64,000 nucleotides of DNA from Maribacter algarum (ex Zhang et al. 2020) (GCF_005885635.1 NZ_VATY01000001.1:1054001-1118000); one strand, 5' to 3'. Numbered from the stretch's first letter, positions 1 to 10,170 are shown. Notes: a model not told the origin generated them from the sequence alone. Program-made: numbers and translations.

Positions 1-2964
1 GAAGTAGCCGTTGATGTGTACAAAATGATGGCTGCGAAAGTCAGCTTTCAAGATGTTATTAGCTCCATAGGGAATGGTAATATGACAATGTCTGCAGGAA
101 ATATTAAAACCAGTGAGCAACGCAGAACAATTCGAGTTTTAGGTGAGATTCAAGACCCACAGGAGCTTAATGAATTTGTGGTTAAGTCTGAGAATGGTGC
201 CGTATACCTGAAAGACATTGCAACGGTAACTTTTGATGAAGAAGACAAAACCACCTTTGCAAGAGAGTTTGGTGAAAGTGTCGTTATGCTTGATATAAAA
301 AAGCGTTCTGGAACAAATACAATTGCAGCCACACAGGAGATTAGAGCGCTTGTAAAGAAAGCTCAAGCAGAGTATTATCCTGCAGATTTAAATATTTCAA
401 TTGCCAACGATTCGTCTGATAGAACATTAAATCAAGTTGATGACTTGGTGAACAGCATAATCTTCGGAATCATTTTAGTAGTAACCGTTTTGATGTTTTT
501 CCTCGGATTTCGAAATGCCTTGTTTGTTGGGTTTGCAATTCCGATGTCAATGTTCATCTCTTTTTTCGTCTTAAATACTTTAGGACTGCTCATTGACAGC
601 CTTAGTTTCACCCTGAATACGATGGTATTATTCGGAATGATTATGGGTCTAGGTATGCTTGTGGATAATGGTATCGTGGTCGTCGAAAATGTCTATCGTT
701 TAATGAGTGAGGGAATATCAAGAACCGAGGCTGCTAAAAAAGGTATTGGAGAAATTGCAGTACCTATTATCATATCAACAGTGACTACTGTTGCCGCCTT
801 TGTCCCTCTCGGATTATGGCCTGGACTTTTCGGTCAGTTCATGATTTATTTCCCAGTTACACTGTCTGTTGTGTTAGGTTCATCGCTATTTGTGGCTCTA
901 TTTATGAATTCGATGCTTGTTTCCCAGTATATGGAAATTGGTGACAAAGAGATTAGTCGTAAAGGTCTCATTAGAACATCAGCTATCGTTGGGGGTCTTG
1001 GGTTACTAATACTTTTCGTTGGAGGGCCTGCTAGAGGATTGGGCACAGTCATGATTTTTACAGCGCTCATGCTATGGGCCTATAAATATGTTATCAAAGG
1101 ATTGGCCAACAGTTTTCAGAACAAGATAATGCCGCGTTTTGAAGATTGGTATGAACGTCGAATTAAACATGCATTACGCGGTGGAAATGTGTATTGGTAC
1201 TTTGGAGTCACTGTCGTACTACTATTGGTTACCTTTATGTTGTTTGGGATGTCGATAGGCTCAGGAAGAACCAAAATTGAGTTCTTTCCAGAGAACAGTC
1301 CGAATGAAGTATATGTGTATATTGAATATCCAGAAGGCACATCCATCGAGAAAACAAATACAATTACCAAGGCCATTGAAGATAGGGTTTACAAGGTTGT
1401 AGCCCGTGAGAAGTATAAAAGGGATGCCGATTACAATTACTTGGTAGAATCTGCAGTATCACAAGTTGGTGAAGGTGCTGGTAACCCACAAACGGATGGT
1501 GGCTCGTCTTCTGAAATGCCACATCGTGGAAAAGTAACCGTTTCAATGCGGGAATTTAAATACCGAAACGGATTAGATACCGAAGAACTCCGCGGAGCAA
1601 TTCAAAAAGACCTGACAGGTATCTATCCAGGAGTTTCCATTTCGGTTGAAAAACTCAATGAAGGTCCTCCAGCAGGATACCCTGTAAACATTGAAATACA
1701 AGGCAAAGACTATGATGAATTAATTGCAACGGCAGAAGATATTCGCAATTATTTGAATGGCAAGAATATTCCCTTTATTGAAGAATTGAAGATTAACGTA
1801 AACAAGAGCAAGCCCTCAATGCAAGTAGTAGTTGATAGACAAAAAGCGGGAGAGCTAGGTGTTGCTGTGGGGCAAGTTGGAAATCAGTTACGACGTTCAC
1901 TATTTGGCGAAAAAGCAGGTGTGTTCAAACAAGATGGTGAAGATTACGACATCAATGTTCGTTTTAATAGCGACTTGCGTTTTGATAAAAATGCACTCTT
2001 TAATCAAAACATCATTTTCAGAGACCAAGCTTCTGGGCAAATTAAAGAGATTCCAGTTTCTGCAGTAGCATCACAGAGAAATTCATCTGGCTTTAGCTCT
2101 ATTAAACATCGCAATGGTAATCGTGTTGTTACCGTCTACTCTGGACTTACCGCCGGTGGAAACCCTGCAGAAGTAGTAGGCAATGTCATCAAAGAAATGG
2201 AAAATTTCAAAGGCATACCTGACACCGTAAAAGTAGATTATACCGGCGAAATCGAAGAGCAAAACAAACAGTTAAACTTTTTGGTAGGTGCTTTTTTCGG
2301 AGGCCTAGCATTAATTATGCTCATATTGATTTTCCAATTCGGAGGGATTTCAAAACCCCTAATCATAATGATTGCCATCTTCTTGAGTTTCATAGGAGTT
2401 TTCGGTGGACTGATGATAACAGGCTGGTCTTTCGTTATTATGATGACGATGATGGGTATTATTTCCCTTGCGGGAATCGTGGTAAACAATGGTGTTGTTC
2501 TCTTGGATTATACCCAAATTCTCATCGACCGTAAAAAGGTAAAACTAGACCTTGATGATAAAGATTTATTATCTATGAAAGATGTTACCAAAGTAATAAC
2601 CAAAGCGGGGAAGGCGAGGTTACGACCAGTAATATTAACGGCCATTACAACTGTACTTGGGCTAATTCCTTTAGCCATAGGATTGAATATTGATTTCGCA
2701 TCATTGGTTACGGAGTTTAACCCTAAAATTTATTTTGGAGGTGATAATGTTGTTTTCTGGGGGCCATTGGCTTGGACGGTGATATTCGGACTTATCGTGG
2801 CTACTTTCTTGACCTTGATTATTGTACCCGTACTTTTTAATATAACTTATCGAATAAAAACAAAAGTTCGAAGGTGGAGAAAACCTGAAATGAATCTGGG
2901 AGAAGAACTCATAAAACCAAACGAGGAATATGAAGTTTTGCCCAAGACTGGCACTTCTGATTAG
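1..2964 (+). CDS. RND family efflux transporter permease, 5'-truncated
   Basis: Inner-membrane proton-driven efflux pump of the AcrB/MdtB type. The reading frame is open from base 1, so the annotated start at 16 (GTG) is only an internal codon; family members in this phylum run to about 1,150 residues, so roughly the first 150-200 are missing (TM1 and part of the porter domain). Visible are the TM2-TM6 bundle (about bases 450-1110), the second periplasmic porter/docking region and the TM8-TM12 bundle (about 2270-2850). The TM4 proton-relay motif reads VDNGIVVVEN: the first Asp (codon 664-666) is kept and the second is Asn, a variant also known in other RND branches. The C-terminal tail is polar. 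The substrate cannot be read. The membrane-fusion and outer-membrane partners would lie to the left of the window. Confidence 0.93.
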   Translation, partial: EVAVDVYKMMAAKVSFQDVISSIGNGNMTMSAGNIKTSEQRRTIRVLGEIQDPQELNEFVVKSENGAVYLKDIATVTFDEEDKTTFAREFGESVVMLDIKKRSGTNTIAATQEIRALVKKAQAEYYPADLNISIANDSSDRTLNQVDDLVNSIIFGIILVVTVLMFFLGFRNALFVGFAIPMSMFISFFVLNTLGLLIDSLSFTLNTMVLFGMIMGLGMLVDNGIVVVENVYRLMSEGISRTEAAKKGIGEIAVPIIISTVTTVAAFVPLGLWPGLFGQFMIYFPVTLSVVLGSSLFVALFMNSMLVSQYMEIGDKEISRKGLIRTSAIVGGLGLLILFVGGPARGLGTVMIFTALMLWAYKYVIKGLANSFQNKIMPRFEDWYERRIKHALRGGNVYWYFGVTVVLLLVTFMLFGMSIGSGRTKIEFFPENSPNEVYVYIEYPEGTSIEKTNTITKAIEDRVYKVVAREKYKRDADYNYLVESAVSQVGEGAGNPQTDGGSSSEMPHRGKVTVSMREFKYRNGLDTEELRGAIQKDLTGIYPGVSISVEKLNEGPPAGYPVNIEIQGKDYDELIATAEDIRNYLNGKNIPFIEELKINVNKSKPSMQVVVDRQKAGELGVAVGQVGNQLRRSLFGEKAGVFKQDGEDYDINVRFNSDLRFDKNALFNQNIIFRDQASGQIKEIPVSAVASQRNSSGFSSIKHRNGNRVVTVYSGLTAGGNPAEVVGNVIKEMENFKGIPDTVKVDYTGEIEEQNKQLNFLVGAFFGGLALIMLILIFQFGGISKPLIIMIAIFLSFIGVFGGLMITGWSFVIMMTMMGIISLAGIVVNNGVVLLDYTQILIDRKKVKLDLDDKDLLSMKDVTKVITKAGKARLRPVILTAITTVLGLIPLAIGLNIDFASLVTEFNPKIYFGGDNVVFWGPLAWTVIFGLIVATFLTLIIVPVLFNITYRIKTKVRRWRKPEMNLGEELIKPNEEYEVLPKTGTSD

Positions 2965-2972
2965 CAACTAAT

Positions 2973-2997
2973 AAGCTCAGACCTCTGGTTTGAGCTT
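2973..2997. terminator. Bidirectional terminator hairpin
   Basis: An 11-bp stem (2973-2983 with 2987-2997, one G-T pair, loop TCT) lies between the converging stop codons of the RND gene and the DUF4184 gene. T-rich sequence follows on the + side and A-rich sequence precedes it, so it can end transcripts from both sides. Confidence 0.7.
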
Positions 2998-3753
2998 TTA
3001 TTTTAAAAAATTACGAGTCAATTTCGTAACCTTATTTTCAGGTTTATTTAGGATAAACAAACTTGATGAAATAAGTAGTCCTAACAAAAACCCAGCACAT
3101 AGGAATACGATGCGATTTGTAAACGTCGAATAATCTGCAGCATCATATCTAAAAAAATACAAGGCAATGGTAGTCACAATGACTAGCAGCCAATAAACAC
3201 TAAATTCAATTTTAGTAGTTTGAGTCTTTACTGTAAATCGTTTCATCTTAGAAATGAAATGAATAATTGCCCAAGCCCCAAAAAGGCTAAAAGCATATTG
3301 TAGAATATGAAATAACGGTATTTGAAAGTAGGTGTACTTCATTAAGGGTAAAAGCTCAACAAAAAAACCATTTTTATGGGTAAAAGAATCCCACACCAGA
3401 TGACTAATATTACCAATCAAAATTGAAACAATAATCTTAAAATAGTTCAACTTCAAATACACAAGCCAATTAAAAGTCAAAAAAGGTGTAAATCGTGAGC
3501 GAAAAAAAGGCGGTAGATGTAAAATAAGTTGATTTCTTACAATCAAATGATAAAGTGTAATGGTTAAAATAGCAGTGGGAACATTCAACCAAAACATGGG
3601 CAAAATGGAGTGCCCATGAATGACTTCTGCTTCAAGACGTATAAAGAACTCGAAATCGGGTACCATGCTACCCATAATCAATCCTGAAACGGATAAAATG
3701 CGGGATTTTAATAGTGGGGTAATAATCGCTGGGTGGGAACCTGTAAATGGCAT
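2998..3753 (-). CDS. DUF4184 family membrane protein
   Basis: Integral membrane protein of unknown role. The start at 3753 is chosen because it gives the family's hallmark N-terminus MPFTGSHPA; an in-frame ATG at 3789 would add 12 residues of unlikely sequence. After it come the conserved GSMVPDFEFF segment and several hydrophobic helices (about six to seven), with histidines (HGHS, HLVWDSFTHK) resembling the metal-binding pattern of the related YdjM/DUF457-type membrane hydrolases. It is monocistronic, convergent with the RND gene and divergent from aspS. Family assignment is firm; biochemical function is unknown. Confidence 0.8.
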   Translation of the reverse strand: MPFTGSHPAIITPLLKSRILSVSGLIMGSMVPDFEFFIRLEAEVIHGHSILPMFWLNVPTAILTITLYHLIVRNQLILHLPPFFRSRFTPFLTFNWLVYLKLNYFKIIVSILIGNISHLVWDSFTHKNGFFVELLPLMKYTYFQIPLFHILQYAFSLFGAWAIIHFISKMKRFTVKTQTTKIEFSVYWLLVIVTTIALYFFRYDAADYSTFTNRIVFLCAGFLLGLLISSSLFILNKPENKVTKLTRNFLK

Positions 3754-4006
3754 TAATAGTAATTTTCTTGAATTCTTAAAACTTGTCAATTAAGAATTTG
3801 GAATTCATTTGACATCTATCCTTTACTAACGAGGCATTGCCTCTTTTATTCTATAATTTTTTCTTACTTTTTAATGACTCTAGCTCCTTAATTACCTAAA
3901 AGTTAAATATCATTTTAATTAACCGGTATCTTATCAAAACCAACTTTTATCTTGACTTCATTTTTAATTATTAAAGCAAACAAATAAAACCAAGATAAAT
4001 ACTTCT

Positions 4007-4014
4007 TAAATTTG
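4007..4014 (+). promoter_or_regulatory. Candidate -7 element for aspS
   Basis: TAAATTTG matches the Bacteroidetes TAnnTTTG -7 consensus and lies 23 bp before the aspS start. No convincing TTG -33 element is present at the usual spacing, so the call is tentative. Confidence 0.45.
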
Positions 4015-4037
4015 TCGCTTCAAAAAGAAATAAAATC

Positions 4038-5786
4038 ATGTACAGAAGCCATAATTGCGGAGAATTGCGCGAATCACATATCAATCAAAAAGTAACTTTA
4101 TCAGGCTGGGTACATAAAACCAGAGATAAAGGCTTTGTCGCATGGGTAGATTTACGTGATCGTTATGGTATTACACAACTGGTTTTTGATGAAGACCGTA
4201 CCTCTTCAAAACTATTGGAGCAAGCTAGAAGCTTGGGTCGTGAATTTGTAGTTCAAGTGAATGGTGAGGTGATTCAAAGAGCCTCAAAAAATCCAAACAT
4301 CCCGACAGGAAATATTGAAGTTTTGGTGGAAGAGGTTATTGTTTTGAATGAATCTAAAACACCTCCTTTTACCATTGAAGATGAAACTGATGGTGGTGAA
4401 GATATTCGTATGAAATATCGTTATTTAGACATCCGAAGAAATCCTGTAAAAGAGAATTTGATATTTAGGTCGAAAGTAGCTATTGAGGTTCGAAAGTATC
4501 TTTCGGAAGAAGGTTTTATCGAGGTGGAGACTCCTGTTTTAATAAAATCAACCCCAGAAGGAGCCCGTGATTTTGTAGTGCCAAGCCGTATGAACGAGGG
4601 TCAATTTTATGCGCTACCGCAATCGCCACAGACATTTAAGCAATTGCTTATGGTCGGTGGTTTGGACAAATATTTTCAGATTGTAAAATGTTTTAGAGAT
4701 GAAGATTTACGAGCTGACCGTCAGCCAGAATTCACGCAGATCGACTGTGAAATGGCATTTGTAGAGCAGGAAGATATTCTAAATGCTTTTGAAGGATTGA
4801 CGAAACATCTCTTGAAGGAAATCAAAGGAGTTGACATCGAGTCATTCCCAAGAATAACCTTTGACGAAGCCATGAAACGCTTCGGAAATGACAAACCAGA
4901 CATTCGCTTCGGAATGGAATTTGGCGAGTTAAACGAAGTAGCACAGCACAAAGATTTCAATGTTTTCAATTCCGCGGAATTGGTAGTTGGGATAGCTGTC
5001 CCAGGAGGGAATTCATACACCCGAAAAGAAATCGACAAACTTACTGACTGGGTAAAACGACCACAAGTCGGAGCCTTGGGAATGGTCTATTCAAGATGTA
5101 ATGATGATGGAAGCTTTAAATCATCTGTCGACAAATTTTATGACCAAGAAGACTTGGCCAAATGGGCAGACGTTACAGGCGCAAAAGCAGGAGATTTAAT
5201 CTGCGTACTTTCCGGAGACCAAAACAAAGTAAGAACGCAACTAAGTGCTTTGCGAATGGAATTGGCAGAACGTTTAGGTTTAAGAAACCCTGAGGAGTTC
5301 GCACCTCTATGGGTTATTGATTTTCCATTGCTGGAGTTGGATGAGGAGACAGGCCATTATCATGCCATGCACCATCCATTTACCTCTCCAAAACCTGGTC
5401 AACTTGAGCTTTTAGATTCTGACCCAGGAGCAGTGAGAGCAAATGCCTATGATTTAGTTTTAAACGGAAACGAAATCGGCGGAGGCTCAATTCGTATTCA
5501 CGATAAAGAAATTCAAAGTACCATGTTCAAGCACCTTGGTTTCACTCCCGAAGAAGCGAAAGCACAATTTGGTTTCTTGATGGATGCTTTTCAATATGGA
5601 GCACCACCTCATGGAGGGATTGCCTTTGGTTTAGATAGATTGGTTGCCATTCTGGGTGGACAAGAAACCATTCGCGATTTTATAGCCTTCCCAAAAAACA
5701 ATAGTGGGCGTGATGTAATGATTGATGCGCCAGCTCCAATAGACAAGGAGCAGTTGAAGGAATTGAATTTGAAACTGGACATCTAA
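4038..5786 (+). CDS. aspS: Aspartate--tRNA ligase
   Basis: Class II aminoacyl-tRNA synthetase that charges tRNA-Asp in the cytoplasm. It is 582 residues long, normal for the bacterial-type enzyme. Order of domains: N-terminal OB-fold anticodon-binding domain (about 15-110), catalytic core with motif 2 ([18 protein letters not shown], about 218-235), the bacterial GAD insertion (about 280-410), and motif 3 with GIAFGLDRL near 527. The ATG at 4038 is 23 bp behind a TAAATTTG promoter element and gives the standard [12 protein letters not shown] start. Apparently monocistronic. Discriminating versus non-discriminating specificity (Asp only, or Asp/Asn) cannot be decided from sequence by eye. Confidence 0.97.
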   Translation: MYRSHNCGELRESHINQKVTLSGWVHKTRDKGFVAWVDLRDRYGITQLVFDEDRTSSKLLEQARSLGREFVVQVNGEVIQRASKNPNIPTGNIEVLVEEVIVLNESKTPPFTIEDETDGGEDIRMKYRYLDIRRNPVKENLIFRSKVAIEVRKYLSEEGFIEVETPVLIKSTPEGARDFVVPSRMNEGQFYALPQSPQTFKQLLMVGGLDKYFQIVKCFRDEDLRADRQPEFTQIDCEMAFVEQEDILNAFEGLTKHLLKEIKGVDIESFPRITFDEAMKRFGNDKPDIRFGMEFGELNEVAQHKDFNVFNSAELVVGIAVPGGNSYTRKEIDKLTDWVKRPQVGALGMVYSRCNDDGSFKSSVDKFYDQEDLAKWADVTGAKAGDLICVLSGDQNKVRTQLSALRMELAERLGLRNPEEFAPLWVIDFPLLELDEETGHYHAMHHPFTSPKPGQLELLDSDPGAVRANAYDLVLNGNEIGGGSIRIHDKEIQSTMFKHLGFTPEEAKAQFGFLMDAFQYGAPPHGGIAFGLDRLVAILGGQETIRDFIAFPKNNSGRDVMIDAPAPIDKEQLKELNLKLDI

Positions 5787-5850
5787 GTTCTACACATCCC
5801 ATAATCATCAATTCTTGGGTTTCCTAAGATTTTATTTTTAACTTCCCTAC

Positions 5851-6393
5851 ATGTCAAAAATAAAAATCTCCAAAATAGGAACAATTATTTTAGTTGGGAT
5901 TACAATTTGCCTAGTATTCGGATTTGAAATGCTACTTCCGAATTATCAAAATAGCTTTGATAGAATCCATAAAGGTCATATTGGTTACCTAGATTCGGCA
6001 AACCCTGATGTTTCTGAAAATTTTGAACGTTGTAGTGATAAGCTTCCCGTCGGTTTTTATCATAGTACAGCGCCATATATATACAAAGGTGGAAAGCCAG
6101 CCTTTAAAAGTTTCATTCAAAACAACTTCTCTGGGAAAGACTATGATGACGATGGTTATTTAAACTTCAGGTTCCTCATCAATTGTAAAGGTGATATAGG
6201 TGATTATGAAATCAATCCATTGAACACGGTGCTCGAAGTAACTACTTTGAATAAAGATTTGGTCAATGAACTCTCAAAGTTGACGCTAAGGAAAGAAAAC
6301 TGGAATTCTTTAAAAACAAGGGAAACACGTGACTTATACATGTATATCATTTATAAAATTGAAAATGGGGAAGTCGTTGAAATTTTACCTTAG
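5851..6393 (+). CDS. Membrane-anchored TonB-C-terminal-like protein
   Basis: 180 residues with one N-terminal transmembrane segment (about 9-28) and a periplasmic remainder. Residues about 105-180 follow the pattern of a TonB C-terminal domain: GYLNFRFLINCKGDIGDYEI, then a leucine-rich helix, a Trp, and a final strand ending IIYKIENGEV. There is no proline-rich spacer, so it is a short TonB-like protein rather than a canonical TonB. The 3' end overlaps the next gene by 29 bp, which suggests a two-gene operon with the TPR lipoprotein. Its function is unknown. The fold is my inference from pattern, not a database match. Confidence 0.7.
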   Translation: MSKIKISKIGTIILVGITICLVFGFEMLLPNYQNSFDRIHKGHIGYLDSANPDVSENFERCSDKLPVGFYHSTAPYIYKGGKPAFKSFIQNNFSGKDYDDDGYLNFRFLINCKGDIGDYEINPLNTVLEVTTLNKDLVNELSKLTLRKENWNSLKTRETRDLYMYIIYKIENGEVVEILP

Positions 6394-7192
6394 TATATTC
6401 GGTTTTATGTTGATTTTCTCATGTAAGGAAACAACAACGGTACATAAAGAAACCGATTATAGAGCAGAGGCAGAAAAAGTATATAAATCTGGAGAAAATA
6501 TGCTTCAAGGTTCTCCGGAGAGCATGAAAAGAATCGAAGAGGCAATTGCATTGGACACTACCTACGCAGAAGCCATTAGGGAGCTTTCCGTAGCCTACTT
6601 GAAGCGCGGAATGCCCCATAAATGGAAGCCTATTTTCGATAAAGCGGTTGAAAAAGATGCAGCAACTTGGCGACCATGGCGAGGCTATCTTTATTTATGG
6701 TTTTATCGTGACTATGAAAAAGCCATTGCTGATTTTAATGCTTCAGATACCCTAACCGATTACATCGATTACCCACAAGGCCATAGCGTGGATTTTTGGC
6801 GCGGAATCGCTTACTTAGGATTAAAAGATTATGAACATTCTATCGCTTATTGGGATAAACATATCGCTAAGGAAACCGAAGATAGCGGCGAAGATTGGGT
6901 TGAATTGGAAGCTTTTTTATATCGTGGAATTGCATATTACGAATCAGGAAATACCATAAAGGCCCTCGAAAATTTTGATAAAATTATTCACTACTTCAAA
7001 CAATCGGCTGATGCTAAATATTATAAAGCTTTGATTCTAAAAGATGACGACGTAGCAGAAGCAAAAGCTTTGATTAAAGATGCTATTATTGATTTCAATG
7101 CAGGGTTCTATAATAATAGGGATTATGTGGAAACACTTCGCCAACTATATTTGGAGGATTTAGAAGATTTGAGAAAAGTGCTTTTGGAATAA
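6365..7192 (+). CDS. TPR-repeat lipoprotein
   Basis: 275-residue predicted lipoprotein. The start at 6365 is chosen over 6329 because it gives a clean signal peptide ending in the lipobox IFSC (Cys20). The mature part is helical with tetratricopeptide-type pairs, for example AEKVYKSGENML, DTTYAEAIRELSVAYLKRGM, DYEKAIADFNASDT, ALENFDKIIHYF and AKYYKALILKDDD. TPR proteins are usually protein-protein scaffolds. It overlaps the upstream TonB-like gene and is probably cotranslated with it. Substrate or partner is unknown. Confidence 0.8.
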   Translation: MGKSLKFYLSIFGFMLIFSCKETTTVHKETDYRAEAEKVYKSGENMLQGSPESMKRIEEAIALDTTYAEAIRELSVAYLKRGMPHKWKPIFDKAVEKDAATWRPWRGYLYLWFYRDYEKAIADFNASDTLTDYIDYPQGHSVDFWRGIAYLGLKDYEHSIAYWDKHIAKETEDSGEDWVELEAFLYRGIAYYESGNTIKALENFDKIIHYFKQSADAKYYKALILKDDDVAEAKALIKDAIIDFNAGFYNNRDYVETLRQLYLEDLEDLRKVLLE

Positions 7193-7245
7193 GATAAATT
7201 CTGCTCTCTCGATTTTTACTACTTTTAAATACGCAAACATCCTAA

Positions 7246-9030
7246 ATGCCAACCCGAGTACAAAAACTCTTTACCAAATTCTTAAAGTGGCGGTATAAAA
7301 ACATCTCCAACAAAACTTTTACGCATATTTTAGCCGTTTGTGTTGGTCTCTTAGCTGGGCTTGCTTCCGTGACTCTAAAAAACCTTACTTATTTTATTCA
7401 ATCCTCGCTTGAAAGTGGTATCGTCTTTTCAAGTAATCAATTGTATTTCATACTCCCGATTATAGGTCTCGCTTTAGTGTTTCTCTATGTAAAGTTCGTG
7501 CACAAAGAAAAGCTAGAACATGCGGTTTCCTCCATCTTATTTGCATTAAGCAAAAAGAAGGGAATCATGGACTTAAAGAAAATCTATACACCACTAATCA
7601 CCGCCCCACTTACTGTTGGTTTTGGAGGGTCAGTTGGGCTACTCGGACCCGCTGTAAAATCAGGTTCCGCAATAAGTTCCAATTTAGGTCGTGTGCTTCA
7701 TTTGAATTCAAAAACGCGCTCTTTACTCATTGCCTGTGCATCTGCAGGAGCGGTAGCATCTATTTTTCAATCTCCTATTGCAGCCATCATTTTTGCGGTC
7801 GAGATTTTTAGTATTGACTTTACCATGCTTTCCGTAATGCCACTTTTGTTGGCCTCAGTATCTGGAGTGCTTACCTCCTACTTTTTTCTGGGGAATGAGG
7901 TTCTCTTTGATTTTAGACTTACAGATAGTTTTGAAGTAAAAGACACCCTATTCTATATTTTATTAGGGGTTGGAACGGCATTTGCATCCATCTATTTTAC
8001 CAAAATGTACTTTGGGATTCTTAAACTTTTTGAACCTTTGAAAAGTCCGAAATACAAACTCCTTGTTGGTGGACTTGCCATAGGAATCATGCTCTATTTC
8101 ATACCGCCTCTTTACGGTGAGGGTTTTAGTTTCATAAGTAATCTTTTAGATGGAAACCATCTTTCAGCACTAGGTTCTACCCCATTTGATGATTATATGA
8201 ATAATATTTGGGTCGTGATTGCCCTTCTCTTCGGAATCACTGTTTTTAAGGCAATTGCAATGACCACCACTTTTGCCGCTGGTGGAGCAGGAGGAATTTT
8301 CATTCCGACTATGGTAATGGGAAGTGCCTTAGGAAATGTTGTCGCCAAAGTCATTAACAATTTAGGATTAGGATTCGCAGTCTCCGAAAGTAATTTCACC
8401 TTAATCGGCATGGCAGGATTGATTGCGGGGGTACTTCATGCCCCTTTAACGGCAATCTTCTTGATAGCGGAAATCACAGGAGGTTATGAACTTTTTGTTC
8501 CCTTGATGATTACGGCGGCCATATCTTATCTCATCACAAAAAATGCCATCAAGCATAACATTTACACTCGCGAATTGGCAGAGCAGGGGGCTTTGTTAAC
8601 CCACGATAAAGACGAAAATGTTTTAACCGTAATGCAATTAGATGATGTAATAGAACAGAACTTCAAAACGGTATCACCTACCATGTTTTTAGGAGAAATG
8701 TTGCACGAAGCGGTATCACAATCTACGCGAAATTTATTTCCTGTTATAGATGAGAACGAGGCTTTGGTTGGCATTGTGTTACTAGATGATATTCGGGAGT
8801 TTATGTTTGAAACTACATTATATCGAACTACTACGGTTTCAACTTTCATGCATTCAGCACCTGAATATATTTTCCATGGAAAAGATAGTATGCAACAGGT
8901 CATGAAAAAATTTCAAGACAGCAATGCCTGGAACCTTCCAGTTATCAAAGATGGAAAGTACTATGGCTTCGTTTCAAAGTCCAAATTATTGACCGCCTAT
9001 CGTAGGGAATTGATTAATTTTACGCAATAA
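7246..9030 (+). CDS. CLC-family chloride channel with CBS domains
   Basis: 594 residues: a CLC membrane core (about 20-440) followed by two CBS domains (about 460-590). Family signatures are GGSVGLLGP (127-135), GIFIPTMVMGSALG, and LTAIFLIAEITGGYE. Two residues that define proton-coupled exchangers are absent. The gating glutamate of the G-x-E-G-P loop (E148 in E. coli ClcA) is Leu133, read directly as CTC. The internal proton glutamate (E203) corresponds to Ile187, next to a conserved Glu186. By established CLC mechanism this points to passive anion conduction rather than Cl-/H+ exchange. First gene of a probable three-gene operon with the next two small membrane proteins (gaps of 9 and 4 bp). 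Confidence 0.92.
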   Translation: MPTRVQKLFTKFLKWRYKNISNKTFTHILAVCVGLLAGLASVTLKNLTYFIQSSLESGIVFSSNQLYFILPIIGLALVFLYVKFVHKEKLEHAVSSILFALSKKKGIMDLKKIYTPLITAPLTVGFGGSVGLLGPAVKSGSAISSNLGRVLHLNSKTRSLLIACASAGAVASIFQSPIAAIIFAVEIFSIDFTMLSVMPLLLASVSGVLTSYFFLGNEVLFDFRLTDSFEVKDTLFYILLGVGTAFASIYFTKMYFGILKLFEPLKSPKYKLLVGGLAIGIMLYFIPPLYGEGFSFISNLLDGNHLSALGSTPFDDYMNNIWVVIALLFGITVFKAIAMTTTFAAGGAGGIFIPTMVMGSALGNVVAKVINNLGLGFAVSESNFTLIGMAGLIAGVLHAPLTAIFLIAEITGGYELFVPLMITAAISYLITKNAIKHNIYTRELAEQGALLTHDKDENVLTVMQLDDVIEQNFKTVSPTMFLGEMLHEAVSQSTRNLFPVIDENEALVGIVLLDDIREFMFETTLYRTTTVSTFMHSAPEYIFHGKDSMQQVMKKFQDSNAWNLPVIKDGKYYGFVSKSKLLTAYRRELINFTQ

Positions 9031-9039
9031 ATAGGTATT

Positions 9040-9462
9040 ATGGTTTTTGTTCTTGGAGCCACATTGGCTGTTATTTTTCTTTTTCTTTCCGCTATACATT
9101 TCTATTGGGCATTCGGTGGAAAATGGGGAATTGATGCTGCAATACCAACAAATGACGAAAGTATTCAAGCACTAAAACCGCCAATAATTGCCACTATAAT
9201 CGTTGGCATTGGACTTTTATTTTTTTCTTTGTTTTATATGATCCGAATTGAAGTCTTTACTGCTAAACTACCGAGTTGGCTGCCCTTATATGCCGGTTGG
9301 ATTTTACCTTCCATATTTTTACTTCGTGTAATTGGAGATTTTAAATATGTGGGGCTTCTTAAGAAGATAAAAATGACCAAATTTGCAAAATCAGATACGA
9401 AATACTTTATTCCCTTATGTGCTTTCCTGGCTTTAGCAGGGTTTATAGTCCAAATGTATTAG
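9040..9462 (+). CDS. DUF3995 domain membrane protein
   Basis: 140 residues with four predicted transmembrane helices. The N-terminal pattern, helix 1 ending in SAIHFYWAFGG followed by a short Trp/Gly-rich loop, is typical of DUF3995. No enzymatic motif is visible. It starts 9 bp after the CLC gene and ends 4 bp before the next, so it is presumably in the same transcript. Role unknown. Confidence 0.7.
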   Translation: MVFVLGATLAVIFLFLSAIHFYWAFGGKWGIDAAIPTNDESIQALKPPIIATIIVGIGLLFFSLFYMIRIEVFTAKLPSWLPLYAGWILPSIFLLRVIGDFKYVGLLKKIKMTKFAKSDTKYFIPLCAFLALAGFIVQMY

Positions 9463-9466
9463 TAAC

Positions 9467-9724
9467 ATGAAACTTAAGCATTTTATTACGCTGGTTGTTC
9501 TTGCCTCTTTTGGTGCAATCATTTATGGTTTCACTTTGGATGACTCCCAAGAAATGCTCGCAAATAAATATATTGGCTCCGGAACTGCAGGTCTCTTTCT
9601 AGTGGCTATGCCCCTCTTTCTATATAAGGAAAGTAAAAGCAGGGATTTCAAAGACTATATGTTGACGGATGAGAATGTTCGGAAAATGCAGGGGAAACCG
9701 CCTAGAAAATCAAAGGATTCTTAA
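9467..9724 (+). CDS. Small two-helix membrane protein
   Basis: 85 residues: two hydrophobic segments (about 6-24 and 38-54) joined by a short loop and followed by a charged tail (KESKSRDFKDYMLTDENVRKMQ). I do not recognise a family. It is the third gene of the CLC operon and stops 2 bp before the converging stop of tadA, with no terminator between them. Confidence 0.65.
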   Translation: MKLKHFITLVVLASFGAIIYGFTLDDSQEMLANKYIGSGTAGLFLVAMPLFLYKESKSRDFKDYMLTDENVRKMQGKPPRKSKDS

Positions 9725-9726
9725 TT

Positions 9727-10170
9727 TTAATTCCGTTTTTGGACGAAGAATCGCTTTAGTAAGTCAGAAGCTTCATTTTCCAAAACACCTCGTACAATCT
9801 TAGTTTTTGGATGAAGTCTTGTTCCCATTGCACCACAGCCACGTTGTGGGTCTTCCGCGGCGTATACTATTTTTGAGATTTGACTCCAGTATAAAGCACC
9901 AGCACACATTTGACAGGGTTCCAAAGTCACATAAAGGGTGCAATCTTTCAAGTATTTACCTCCTAAGAAATTCGCTGCAGCAGTAATCGCCTGCATTTCG
10001 GCATGTGCCGTTACATCATTCAATTGTTCAGTAAGGTTATGTGCTCGGGCTATAATTCGGTCCTGCACTACGATGACCGCGCCAATAGGCACTTCCCCTT
10101 TTTCAAAGGCAGCTTCCGCCTCTTGCAGGGCCCTTTTCATAAAGTAGGTGTCGTCGTAGGGTAAAACCAT
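9727..10170 (-). CDS. tadA: tRNA-specific adenosine deaminase
   Basis: Zinc-dependent deaminase that converts A34 of tRNA-Arg(ACG) to inosine. It is 147 residues long with the complete cytidine/deoxycytidylate-deaminase-type active site: His56-Ala-Glu58 (HAE) and Pro85-Cys86-x-x-Cys89. The substrate-facing VPIGAVIV segment near 27-34 is also typical. Closely related guanine deaminases share the fold, but length and motifs favour TadA. Monocistronic, separated from the upstream lipoprotein gene by a terminator hairpin. Confidence 0.93.
   Translation of the reverse strand: MVLPYDDTYFMKRALQEAEAAFEKGEVPIGAVIVVQDRIIARAHNLTEQLNDVTAHAEMQAITAAANFLGGKYLKDCTLYVTLEPCQMCAGALYWSQISKIVYAAEDPQRGCGAMGTRLHPKTKIVRGVLENEASDLLKRFFVQKRN

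Noticed and set aside
2238-2489. Leftward frames inside the RND gene with hydrophobic stretches
   Set aside because: Complement of membrane-helix codons of the RND permease; shadow frames.
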